Assembly: GCA_019454045.1 (NCBI GenBank) | Contig: SKCR01006518.1 | Coordinates: 682,001 to 746,000 of the forward strand | From: Zanthoxylum bungeanum | Taxonomy: Eukaryota; Streptophyta; Magnoliopsida; Sapindales; Rutaceae | Reading direction: 5' to 3' | DNA length: 64,000 bases | Part shown: positions 53,725 to 64,000 of the stretch, piece by piece | How the letters are laid out: the number at the start of each line of letters is the position of its first letter | How positions within the stretch are numbered: position 1 is the stretch's first letter | Position numbers and translations under genes: made by a program | The notes under the pieces: generated by a model | Told to the model about the DNA's origin: nothing | Databases searched by the model: none | What the model saw: only the letters and a program-made list of their open reading frames with translations

Positions 53725-55861
53725 TATATATGTATTTGTCGGGTCAAAACCTGAACCGTAGTTACCAAATCAATCTTAGTAATTTAGGGTTCCTCTCATT
53801 CCCACTTGTTCGCCCTCTAGCACGTAGATGGATAATGGTCGATATTTTTTAGCCAGGTCGAGCTTAGGGTTTTGGAGAGGGCTAGGTCCTATATTACTTT
53901 TGAGATAGCTAAGGAGATTCTTGAGGTGGTTGAAATTTTTGACTCATCTGACTCCGCTGATTCTTTAACTGACTTTTCAAGACCTACAAACCTCATATTC
54001 CAAGGCACGATCCTAAGCCTTCTCTGCCCAGCAGTCCTTTCGACCTACCCGATGCAGTTTATTTTCCTCCTCGATGCCGCCTCAAAGTCCTATAATATTT
54101 TTTCCTTCTGAGGTAGACATCACTGCAACTTCTCCATGAGGCGGTCGACCTGCATCTTCTCCGTCCACCACCAATGCTCTAGTGGTTCCTTTAACTGATG
54201 CGTTATTGTCGTATACTCTCGATCCCGAGGCTGTAAGTTTTTTTTTTTTTTTTTTTGTCTAATCCTCGCTATTTTCCTTGTAGGGTCCCAATGACATCCT
54301 TCAGTCTATTTAGGATGCCTTCGTCGTTTGGGACCTCCACAAGTCCACTTCTCTTAGTAATTTAGGGTTCCTCTCATCAATGTTAGGTATGTCATTTTTT
54401 GCTCTCTCGGTCTCTCCTCTGGGTTTTTCTTTGCTTTTATTTTTGGATCAGGAGGTAGGGTTGCCGGTTGCATGTTGAGATCTATAATGTTGATTGTTGA
54501 TCCATTTCGTATAACTTTTATATCTGAAGTTTGAATTTTTGGGAATTAAGACTGATATATGCAAGGAGATTATTTCAAATCGTGGGGTATAAATTTTCCT
54601 TGAATTTCAGTGATTTTTCAGGAATTTTGTTCCAGTTATATGTGGGGTATAAATTTTCCTATAGAAGTGATTGACAAATGTTTATCCACAGATTATGGTC
54701 ATTAGCTTTTGTAGGTTTTCTTGACATTGATTACTAGTCACTGGCAATGTAGATCTGCTAGCATAACCTGTTGACTGTTACGTCTCACCTCCATTATTTG
54801 TCATTTGGAATTCTATTTTTATTTGTTGTATGCTTTCTCTTCCTTATATTACTCAACTTTGTTGACTAGAGCTCATCTTTTATTGGCTTTGCATTTATCT
54901 TTATTGTTCATTTGGTGGGACTAAACTTTTCGAAAAAGTCATGGAGGCTGCTGGGACTACACTTTCTTTCACAAGTTATAGGGAGTTTGATATTACTTAA
55001 TTGCATAACCCATCTGCAGAGCTTTCTGGACAAGAATTTTGGTGGGGTTTATAATCTAATTCAGCTGCTCACTTGCTGTGATAAGGTGATTGTTTAATGT
55101 TTAATGTTTAATATTTTACAACCTTACTGATTTACAAAGTATTCTGTTCTTCCAAATCCAGCATAACGGTTTGCGAGCTTCTCATCATGGCCAAATTTGT
55201 GATGGTCAGAGTTTCATGTCTGGTCTTACTAGAATTTATGTAGATTTCGAACTGACATATAGAGCTGTTGGTAATATTATCAAAATGTAAAAAGTAGATT
55301 TCTAACAAAAGAAGTTTCACAGGATCATTGTTTAAAGCACGCTTCAAAAAGTTATAATACCACCAAGTGCTCGGGCAGTCCTCAAAGTGGAAAGGTACAC
55401 AAAATTTTATGATTTTCTATATTAAGTTAGTGCATCTTATGGAGGTAATTGAAGGGCTTGTACAGTTCTTTAGTGATTTCCTATGTGTGATGCCTATTTT
55501 GATAGTTTATGTGTTGAAGTTTAATGTTATGTATTGTTATGCTTCGGCTTATCTTTGACTTAGCATGCCGGTTTTTGGGTGATTCTTTCCCTTTTGTTTC
55601 TATCTAGTACGTTACTGGGATTGTGCATGGCCACATGGCATTCAAACTTATAAACTGAAAAAAAAAAACCAACAACTTATGAATCTAAGCACTAAAGATA
55701 AATAAACTGTTTGCTCATTGTTTTAACCTAATGTATTCAAGCCAATGTTCTTCGTTATTTTACTCTAATGTATGTTTTCTTTAAACCTTTGAAACTAATT
55801 ATGAAAATTTTATAAACTTACATCGACAAGGTACATATTATGAACAGGTTAGGTACGTAAA
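53725..55861 (+). other. CACTA 5' region, exon-like pieces, no identified gene
   Basis: A 26-bp direct repeat (core TTAGTAATTTAGGGTTCCTC) starts at 53774 and 54352. Exon-like segments bounded by splice-like ends occur at about 55019-55085 (CTGCAG to ATAAG|GT) and 55163-55394 (TCCAG to AAAG|GT). I recognise no protein. They may be untranslated exons of the transposase transcript or captured host fragments. Confidence 0.4.
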
Positions 55862-58800
55862 ATGGACAAAAAATGGATATATTGTGATAGACTTTCCAGT
55901 GAATATCGTGTTGGAGTTGATGAATTCTTGGAGTTTGCAATTCTTAATTCTGAAAATCGAATGTTAATTAGATGTCCTTGCGCCCGTTGTTGCAATATGG
56001 AGTTTCATACTCCTAAAGAGGTGAAGCTTCATTTGTTTCAGAAAGGCTTTCTCCAAACGTATTTAGTTTGGACTTGGCATGGTGAATCTAAACCTGTATC
56101 TCCTTCTGAAAATTGCCAAGACCTTCCACAAAGTCAACATTTCAGATGTCATGACTATAGTGATGTAGTTGATATGGTTCAAGATGCGTATGAGCAATGT
56201 GATAAAGATCATAGCTCTTTCACAGATATGCTTGAAGATGCTGAAAAGCCATTATATCTAGGTTCTAAACATTCAAAGTTATCGGGTTTAATGAGACTGT
56301 ATAATGTCAAAGGGAATTATGGGTGGTCTGATAAAGGATTTTCAGCTTTGTTAGAAGCTCTTGCTGATATATTACCAAAAAATAATAATCTACCCAAGTC
56401 TATGTATGAGGCAAAAAAACAATGAAAGTGTTGGGCTTAGATTATGATAAAATACATGCATGTCCAAATGATTGCATTCTTTACAGGAATAAGTTTGCAA
56501 ATCTTATTGAATGCCCAATTTGTGGACAATCTAGGTGGAAAAGAAAAAATGATGGTTCCAAACAATGAGAAAAGGGGTTCCTGGGAAGGTGTTATGGTAT
56601 TTTCCAATTATTCCTAGGTTCAAAAGAATGTTTCATTCACCACAGACAGCTGAAAACTTGATTTGGCATGCAAATAAGAGAATTGAAGACGGCAATCTTC
56701 GCCACCCTGCAGATTCACCGGCATGGAAATTAATTGACAATAAGTGGCCTGAATTTTCCCAAGTTCCTAGAAATCTTCGTTTAGCTCTCTCAAGTGATGG
56801 GGTTAATCCGTATAGCAATCAAAGCACCACTTATAGCTGTTGGCCCGTTACTTTGATAACATACAATCTCCCTCCATGGTTGTGTATGAAGAGAAAGTTT
56901 ATGATGTTGTCTCTTTTGATATCTGGCCCCAAGCAGCCTGGAAATGATATAGATGTGTACCTACAACCTTTAATCGAGGATTTAAAAACCTTGTGGAATG
57001 TAGGTGTTGATGTGTATGATGCATATAAAAAAGAAATTTTCAATTTACGAGCTGTGTTGATGTGGACAATCAGTGACTTCCCAGCATATGGAAACCTATC
57101 TGGGTGTACCGTTAAGGGATATTATGCTTGTCCACTTTGTGGGATAGGCACTTGTGCACATTGGTTGCCGGATAGTCGGAAAATGTCTTATATGGGCCAG
57201 CAACGGTTTCTACCACCTGGTCACTCATTTCAAAAACTAAAAAAAGCTTTCATTGGAAAGAAAGAGTGGGATTCTCCTCCTCAATATTTAAAAGGTCAGG
57301 AAATATTTAAAATGGTTGAGCATATTCAAACCAAGTTTGGGAAAAGAAAGATCAAAAGCGAAAACGTGATGATGGTGGTGGTGAAGGTGAAGGTGATGAA
57401 GACATTTTTCTGAAATTGTATAAAAAGAAATCGATCTTCTTTGATTTAGAGTATTGGAAATATTTGTTAGTTCGTCATTTATTAGATGTGATGCACATTG
57501 AAAAAAATGTGTGTGAAAACATCTATGGTACAATACTTCATCAAGCAGGCAAGACAAAGGATGGGATTAATGCTAGAAAAGATCTTGATCACCTCAAGGT
57601 TAGGGAAAAACTAGTGCCTGACACAAATAGCAATGTCCTACCTCCAGCACCATACACTTTGAGTAAAAAAGAGAAGAAAATGTTTTGTGAAACCTTGCAA
57701 GGTATCAAAGTTCCAAATGGGTACTCTTCCAACTTTCGTAATCTTGTTTCAATGGATGATTGTCGGCTTCAAGGACTCAAGTCTCATGATTGTCATACTT
57801 TGATGCAACAACTACTCCCTTTGGCAATTCGAAATTATTTGCCAAAAAATATTAGAAATGCCATAATCAGGTTGTGTTTTTTTTTCAATTCATTGTGCTC
57901 TACGGTAATAAATCCTGATAGTCTTCACCTATTGCAAAAGGAACTTGTTATCACCCTGTACTTACTTGAACAGTACTTCCTACCCAATTTCTTTGACATC
58001 ATGATCCATTTGACTGTCCATCTAGTTGAACAAGTTAGGTTATGTGGGCCAATTTTTCTTCTTTGGATGTACCCTTTTGAGAGAGATATGAAAAGACTTA
58101 AAGGTTATGTTCGTAACCGCAACCACCCTGAAGGATGTATTGCTGAAAGTTATGTTGCTGGAAGAAGCACTTGAATTTTGTGCTGATTACTTTTGCAAAT
58201 TGTGATTCCATTGGACTACCAACTGGTTGTCTTATTGATTTTACAATCGAAAGGCCATTAGGATATGCACACATAAAGGAAGTAGATGCCCATATGTTGA
58301 GGCAAGCACACCTTTGTGTTCTAATGAATACCCCTGAAATCCAATCATTAATAGGGTATGTTTGTGTCTAATTTTTTTTTAATTTATAAGTTATTTGTTT
58401 ATTAATATTTGTATAACATTTGGTGTCACTATAGGGAGCATATTCGATATTTGCAATTAAAATACCCCCGTCAGTCAAAGAAACCTTTGTGGTTGCAAGC
58501 TGAACATACTCGCACATTTTGTGATTGGGTTGAAAATAAGGTTTGTAGTGGTAAACACATGTTTATATAATTTTACTCATAAATTGTTCGTATTAAAGTA
58601 ATTATTGTTCTTTTGTGATTTCAAACAATAGGTAAGAGAAGATAAGGCAAATAATGTGCCAATTGATGATACAATATGGTCGTTGACAAGTAAACTGCGA
58701 CCAAGTGTGGTAACATATCCCAGCTACCAGATTAATGGTTCAAGTTTTACGACGAAGGATCGGGACAACAACCGTGAAACACAAAATAGTGGTGTTATGG

Positions 58801-59231
58801 TTGTTGCTAATACTTTGCAAATTTCAAGCTCAAAAGATAAACATCCTCATTCTGGGAACATGAAATTTTATGGGGTCATTGATGAAATTTGGCAACTTGA
58901 TTATTTGATGTTTAAGAAAACAGTTTTCAAGTGTTCATGGGTGGACGATAGAGGGGTTAATATTGATGATTTAGGGTTTACTGTAGTAGTTGACTTGAAT
59001 CGGATAGGCTATAAATCTGATTGCTTTATTCTTGCTGGTCATGCAAAGCAAGTATTTTATGTTAAAGACCAGATTGATAATAGAAAATCAATTGTCTGTT
59101 CAGTGAAAGAAAAAGTTAGCTATTATTCCAGTGGAGATGGTTGTGATGACATTGATGTATATGCACCATTATCCAACAAACTTCCACTTTGTAATTTGAA
59201 TGATGATGATGATGTGGGAGAATTCCAGTAG
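55862..59231 (+). pseudogene. Tnp2-type CACTA transposase, frameshifted
   Basis: It would cut and move the element at its CACTA ends. Domains in order: transposase-associated domain (55862-56080: MDKKWIYCDRLSSEYRVGVD, then RCPCARCCN); Tnp2 core (56422-57290: CPNDCILYRN, LIECPICGQSRW, WYFPIIPRFKRMF, SDGVNPYSNQS, FNLRAVLMWTISDFPAYGNL, ACPLCGIGT); linker HLLDVMHIEKNVCENIYGTI (near 57475); DUF4218-like (57890-58160: YLLEQYFLPNFFDIMIHLTV, LKGYVRNRNHPEGCIAE); DUF4216-like (58900-59130). Introns near 58353-58435 and 58541-58631 have GT/AG ends. Frameshifts near 56418, 56560, 57400 and 58170 make it defective. Stop at 59231. Confidence 0.88.
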
Positions 59232-59509
59232 ATAAAGATTTGTAATTTTATAATTTCATTAGGCTATGAATATGGCAGTTTTTGAATTATGTAAGTGGTT
59301 TGTTTCTTATATTAAATGACACTTTTTTATTAGATTCGTCTATCTCTTTTATTTATCTTTACCTTAAACCATTATTTTATGTCTCTAATTATGTAAGTGA
59401 TTTATATATGTACTTTATAATATGGATCAGAGAAAGCAGTTGTTATTAAATGTTATTAAATGATGTACTTATTTGTTGTTTTCATAGTATGTGTAGGGAT
59501 TATAGAGTT

Positions 59510-61192
59510 ATGGCTGAACATGAAGAGATGAATCTTCCAGATCTTGAAGGTAGGCCTTCAAAGAAAAAAAAAACCAAGAAGAAAGATTTGCAAAAGGATG
59601 GGGATAAAATAGTGGTTGAGTACAATATATACGGAGTTCCTATTGGACAAGGAAGAAATGAGCTGAGAAATTACATAGGAGTTATCGTTCGGGAAACAAT
59701 TTCGATTACATATGATGATTGGAGGCGTGTGCCCTTAGAGGTGAAGGAGTTCCTATGGCAACATTTTCAGGTTGATATTTTCTTACAATGACAACTATAT
59801 TGTTAAATATTTATAGTGCTAATATTTTCTTATTTGTGTATAGAAAAAATTTGCTTTGAGTTTAAAGATGAAAGGACAAGTGCTAAAGTTGATGGGAGTT
59901 TCTTTAAGGAACTTCAGGAGTGAGTTGGCAAATGAATTTATCATACCTAACAAGAATGACATGAAATCACTTAGGTCACCTCCAATTGAGTATCCAAGCA
60001 TAAAAGATGGCGATTGGAAGTTGTTTGTAAATAAAGTTTTGTCAGCAGAATTTCAGGTGCGTTTAAAGTTGATTGTGTGTATATGATTAAGTATTTATTA
60101 AAATATTTTATCTTTGTGTAGGTAAAAAGTCAACAAGCCAAAGAGAAGAGGGCGAAAAATACCTACAATCATCACTTGGGAAGCACGGGATACAGTGGCA
60201 TGTTATATAGACATGTATGTATTTTTATTTTTACATTATTATTTATTATTTTCTGGAATCATAACTGATTTACAACCTGGCACAGAAATTGAAAACTGGA
60301 ACATCCGAAAATGAAATTGATCGGAGTGATGCTTGGATAATGGCAAGAAAAGATAAGGATGGCAATCTACAACCTGCAGTGGCTGCGATAGAGATGAAAA
60401 TAGTAAATGAACCATAACTCTTAATAGCTGATATAGAAGCATGTTTAATTTCTTACTTGTATTTTTCTGTTTTTTTAGAGTGATCTTAAGAGCCAAGTTG
60501 AAGAAGGTTCTTTTCATTCTCAAGGCCCGAAAGATATTTTGACTAAGGCTATTCAGAAGCAACCTAATGGATCTATAGTGCAAGGAATAGGTCAATTTAT
60601 CACTCCATCCATGTACTTTCAAATTCCTGAATCTTCAGAGTTTGCAATGGAAATGAAGAAGTATCAGAGAGCTTTCAATTTATGACAGCGCAACTTGAGT
60701 ATATGAATGCAAGGCTGAACGCCTACAGCAACACTGAAGTAGGTAGTTCTCTAACTTTCCCAAGGCAAAATCTTCAAGTGGCGCTTGCTTAGAGCTTGAA
60801 CGTTCCCCGAGCATACTTGGAAAAAGAAAGGTTAATACATTTGGCGTCTTTTTTAATATCTTCATATATATGTATTATTAAATACTAATAATGAATTAAT
60901 CCTACAGGTTCAGTTAGTTGTGGGTAAAACTTCACCAAAGTCTGTGAAGAGCAAAATATTGGAGGATCCTATTAAAGTTGGTGTGCCAAATGATGATCAA
61001 AAAGAACAAAACATTGAAGCAACTTCAAGAATAACTCCAACGAAACCTAAATTGACTCCAAGAAGATCTCCGAGGTTAACTCCTGCAGTAAAGGAACCAA
61101 AAAATGAAGTAGTTGTGAAAAAACAAATTGCAAGAAAGCTGGTTCTTAAAAAGAACACGAGGGCAGCTGCAACAAACAAGAAAACAAGATAA
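59510..61192 (+). pseudogene. TnpA-like second CACTA gene
   Basis: ATG at 59510 (MAEHEEMNLPDLEGRPSKKK). Exons with GT/AG introns: 59510-59770, 59844-60056, 60122-60214, 60286-60402, 60479 onward, then 60909-61192. Peptides such as YGVPIGQGRNELRNYIGVIV, YDDWRRVP, KREKRAKN-type basic stretches and GSTGYSGML fit the plant En/Spm-associated transposase family (PF03004 type), thought to bind subterminal repeats. The tail is basic (PRRSPRLTP, AATNKKTR). A 1-base loss near 60660 and a TAG near 60789 damage it. Stop at 61190-61192. Confidence 0.75.
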
Positions 61193-61227
61193 GAGTCCAT
61201 ACATGCAAATGTTTTTTTAATGCTTGT

Positions 61228-62310
61228 TAAGAGCTGTTTTCCGAATTTGATAAGATTGATTATGACATACCAATTTTTGGTATTACTTGGAAGTCATACT
61301 TAGACAAAGCAATTTGCGAAGAAATCATGGATTTTAAGGAGGTCTCAAACTGTGCTATTAACATATGGATCAAGTATGTTTTCTTTTACCTCTTTCTTCA
61401 TTTGTTCTAAATGTTTTATAAATATTTACTTTGTTTTTATGTTTATCTTGTCTTAGGCACTTATACGATGAGATGGATAAAACTGAAACTGCCAAACCAG
61501 TTCAGTTTGGAAATTTTGAGATGATACGTCCATCAAAGGTTGCTTTGAAAGAAGGACCTCAATACATTTCAAAACTGTTAGGTATGATAGAGTTGGGGCA
61601 AATCATATTGATCCCATACAACCCAAGGTAAATATTTTTTAATTTTTTTAGTATTCAATTTCAAGTTATGTAATCCAGATTTTTATTACCCTTTCTTTCT
61701 TATTTAGCTTTCACTGGGTGCTTCTTGCAATTGACATAGTACGACGCACGATATATTATCTGGATCCGGATCCTAAGGGGAATAATCCTACTGATGAGTT
61801 GATGCAAATTGTTAATCAGTTAAGTTATAGTTGTTTTCTCTTTATTTTAACATTGGGTTTATTGTTGCATTATTTATATGATATCCAATTATAATTTTTT
61901 TGTAGGGGAATTAAAGTGTATCAATCTTTACATTCTAATAATAAGAGCGGTAGTGTGACTTGGGTATCTGTGAAGGTACAAAGTTATGATATATATATAT
62001 ATATTTTTGTGATATGCAACAATGAGAATATTTAGAATATGTCTAAATGAACTAATATTGATGATGATAATTCTTTTATAGTGTCCAATGCAGCCTGGAA
62101 GTTTTGAATGCGGTTATTATGTGATGAAATACATGCAGCAAATTGTAACAAATGTGAACATTCTAAAAGACAATGTAAGTTAACAATAGTTAAGTTTTAT
62201 CACTAGTCAATTAAGATATCTTTTCAATTAAGATATCTTACTGTTTAAAATTCTAACTTATAAATATTTTAAAGTTCAAGGGGATTAATGAGTACACTCT
62301 GGAAGAATAA
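61228..62310 (+). CDS. ULP1-like (C48) cysteine protease region, spliced
   Basis: ULP1 proteases cleave SUMO from proteins; homologous domains are known in some plant CACTA and Mutator-like elements. Exons joined by GT/AG introns keep one frame: about 61228-61373, 61457-61627, 61708-61818, 61906-61975, 62082-62174, about 62275-62310. Catalytic residues are visible: His at 61712-61714 (FHWVLLAID), Asp at 61763-61765 (YYLDPDP), Gln at 62091-62093 and Cys at 62109-62111 (MQPGSFECGYYVM). A TAA at 62308-62310 cuts a short C-terminal tail that would continue TQLRDDWA. No clear start codon of its own, so it may be the C-terminal part of the upstream gene. Confidence 0.8.
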
Positions 62311-63157
62311 ACGCAACTCCGTGATGATTGGGCAATATATGTTGCACATATAATCACACACAGTATAATGAAGAGGTAATTACAAGGACATGTTTTACAG
62401 AGGTGATTATTACTTCTTTATTTTTTTCACTTTAATTCATGACATATTGGGAAATCTTCTATTCTTGCAGAATACAAATGACAAGGACAACATAGCTATT
62501 GTTCGTTGAGTTAATGAAGTAGTATGGTATTTCTCTTTTCTGTAAATTAATACATTCTTGTTTCTACTTTTAGCTTAGAATTTTTTCCCCAGATTTTTTA
62601 CTTCAGTGAAAGCAATATGAATCATATCTTTTATTTCAGTTTTATGCCCTGATGGGTTTAATTTGGTGGGTTAATTTTTTTTATTTGTGAGTTTTGCTAG
62701 TGGGTAAGATTGCTTTGAGACTTGAAAGTTAAAACAATCATGATGTAAAATATTCTATTAACAGTGTCTCGATGTTCTCTATGTCAGACATGAACTTGGA
62801 GATAGTTTTTTACCTGATGAAGTTTTGCCATGTTCTGATTGATACTTGTTGAAACCTTTGGGGGGATATGGCACCTGTCATCTGATGTGCTTTGAGGTGC
62901 AGCATGAATGCTATGGAAGCAGTATTTGATATATTGAGATCTAACATGTTTATCTCATCTATTTTTATGGCAATTACCTGGAATGTTACATTCTAGTACA
63001 TTTTGAGCTTTGAACTTTTAGTTTCCAGGAATTCCATAATGAACAACTATCTTGTCATCTTGATTTGCTTCCTGCATTTGGAAACAGTATTAGATCATGT
63101 CATCTGATAAACTTCATCTGGTTCATGAGATCCTTTTATTTCAGTTTTATGTCCGTC

Positions 63158-63210
<53 letters not shown>

Positions 63211-63814
63211 GATTTGTTTGTTTTGGTGATTATGTAGCGGTATGAAAGATACAACTTGTTATTATGGATGCCATTTGGTTTTTTATATGCATGCTCTTAG
63301 GTTGTTGGTATGGTTATTGTCAATAAGTGCTTTATGTGACAAAAATTAGATTAGGGTTATATTTTGTATTTTTATTTGGATGTATTTAATGTTTTTATTT
63401 ATGAAGATATCGATTTTTTTTGGAAGTCCATCTAATTCTTAACATTTGGTTTATAATTTCAGATTTTGTGCCAGATATCATATTGTTGGGGGATTGTTGC
63501 AGGCTTCTCACCAGTATCATGAATTTTGGTGGGGGCATGACATTTTGATGGGACTTTAAGAGTAGTTTTTGAAATATATATATGTTAATTTAAAGATTGT
63601 CTATGGAGTTTTTGTATTCATCATGTGATACTGTTGAATTGATTAATACGATTAATCTATTATATGCGAATTTTATATAAATGTAATTTTTTAGTTTTTT
63701 ATTTCATTGAGTTGGTATATATATATATATATATATATATATTTTATGATTAATTTAATTACAAAAAATAAGAAATATAATTGTGAAATAATACGATTTT
63801 TAAATTTTAAAAGA
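62311..63814 (+). other. CACTA 3' noncoding region
   Basis: No gene seen. AT-rich, with a (TA)n(GT)n tract at 63158-63207 and an (AT)n tract at 63717-63742. The word TTTATTTCAGTTTTATG occurs twice (about 62631 and 63135). Confidence 0.6.
63158..63207. repeat. (TA)n(GT)n microsatellite
   Basis: About 6 TA units followed by about 18 GT units. A second, pure (TA)n tract is at 63717-63742. Confidence 0.95.
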
Positions 63815-64000
63815 TATTGACGGATATTGATACTATAGTAACAATAATTACTGACACTAAAATCAAATATATGCGATATACTGATACTGCAGTAACAAAA
63901 TTTACTGACACTATAGTATCACTAAATACTGATGATATAGTGTCAATAATTTACTGACACTAAAATAGTGTGAGAGATTACTGATACCATAGTGTCAATA
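63815..64000. repeat. 3' subterminal repeats of the CACTA element
   Basis: ACTGACACTA, ACTGATACY and TAGTGTCAATA words recur at 10-30 bp spacing up to the window end. They mirror the 5' array, so the element terminus should be shortly beyond 64000. Confidence 0.82.

Larger units (their letters stand above)
53265..64000 (+). mobile_element. CACTA (En/Spm) DNA transposon G, 3' end outside
   Basis: It begins CACTACAAGAAAAAAGG, the CACTA terminus, next to the candidate 3-bp target TTA (53262-53264) in the gag of D. Subterminal repeats TACTGACACTA/TAGTGTCAGTA occur in both orientations at 53285-53585 and again at 63830-64000. Genes inside: Tnp2 transposase (55862-59231), TnpA-like (59510-61192) and a ULP1-type protease region (61228-62310). 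The matching 3' terminus is not reached. Frameshifts suggest that this copy is not autonomous now. Confidence 0.92.

Noticed and set aside
53780..53800. Telomere-like TTTAGGG in the CACTA region
   Set aside because: Single copies only (here and near 54360), not a tandem array.

Overview
The window is plant nuclear DNA, most probably from a dicot, and consists almost entirely of nested transposable elements. The evidence is tRNA-primed LTR retrotransposons, a CACTA transposon with spliced genes, and a plant-type cytokinin LOG gene. I found no rRNA, tRNA, CRISPR or bacterial features. The species cannot be named from the sequence.

Layout from left to right. 1-1624 holds a decayed Ty3/gypsy gag on the plus strand. 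1625-4233 is the 3' end of a minus-strand LTR element (H). From about 4234 to beyond the right part of the window runs an old minus-strand Tat-type Ty3/gypsy element (D). D is split three times: by a Ty1/copia element (F, 10376-33485) inside its integrase, by a complete second Tat element (E, 36691-51566, target duplication CTAGT) inside its protease region, and by a CACTA DNA transposon (G, 53265 to beyond 64000) inside its gag. D's LTR also carries a 1.9-kb solo LTR (4490-6410, target duplication ACACA).

The copia element F was itself invaded. Its 5' LTR carries a complete 7.8-kb LTR element (A, 11294-19099, target duplication ATATG) and a 4.6-kb solo LTR (20086-24688, target duplication TAAAA). 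Removing these leaves 2389 bp, against 2390 bp for its 3' LTR. In its internal region, the protease-integrase part is replaced by an LTR plus gag fragment of an A-related element (B). This creates an in-frame gag/copia-RT fusion ORF at 29079-29969.

The most notable object is element A. Its LTRs are nearly identical, so it inserted recently. It has a tRNA-Asp type primer site and a polypurine tract but no reverse transcriptase or integrase, so it is non-autonomous. Between decayed gag-like ORFs and the 3' end it carries an intact, intronless LONELY GUY (LOG) gene at 14952-15605 with the catalytic motif preserved. LOG enzymes release active cytokinin, so this is a mobile copy of a hormone-activation gene. 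Element A also shares a roughly 370-bp module with the leader of the Tat element E.

Element D carries a decayed antisense plant-mobile-domain ORF. The CACTA element carries a Tnp2 transposase, a TnpA-like gene and a spliced ULP1-type cysteine protease region with its catalytic residues visible.
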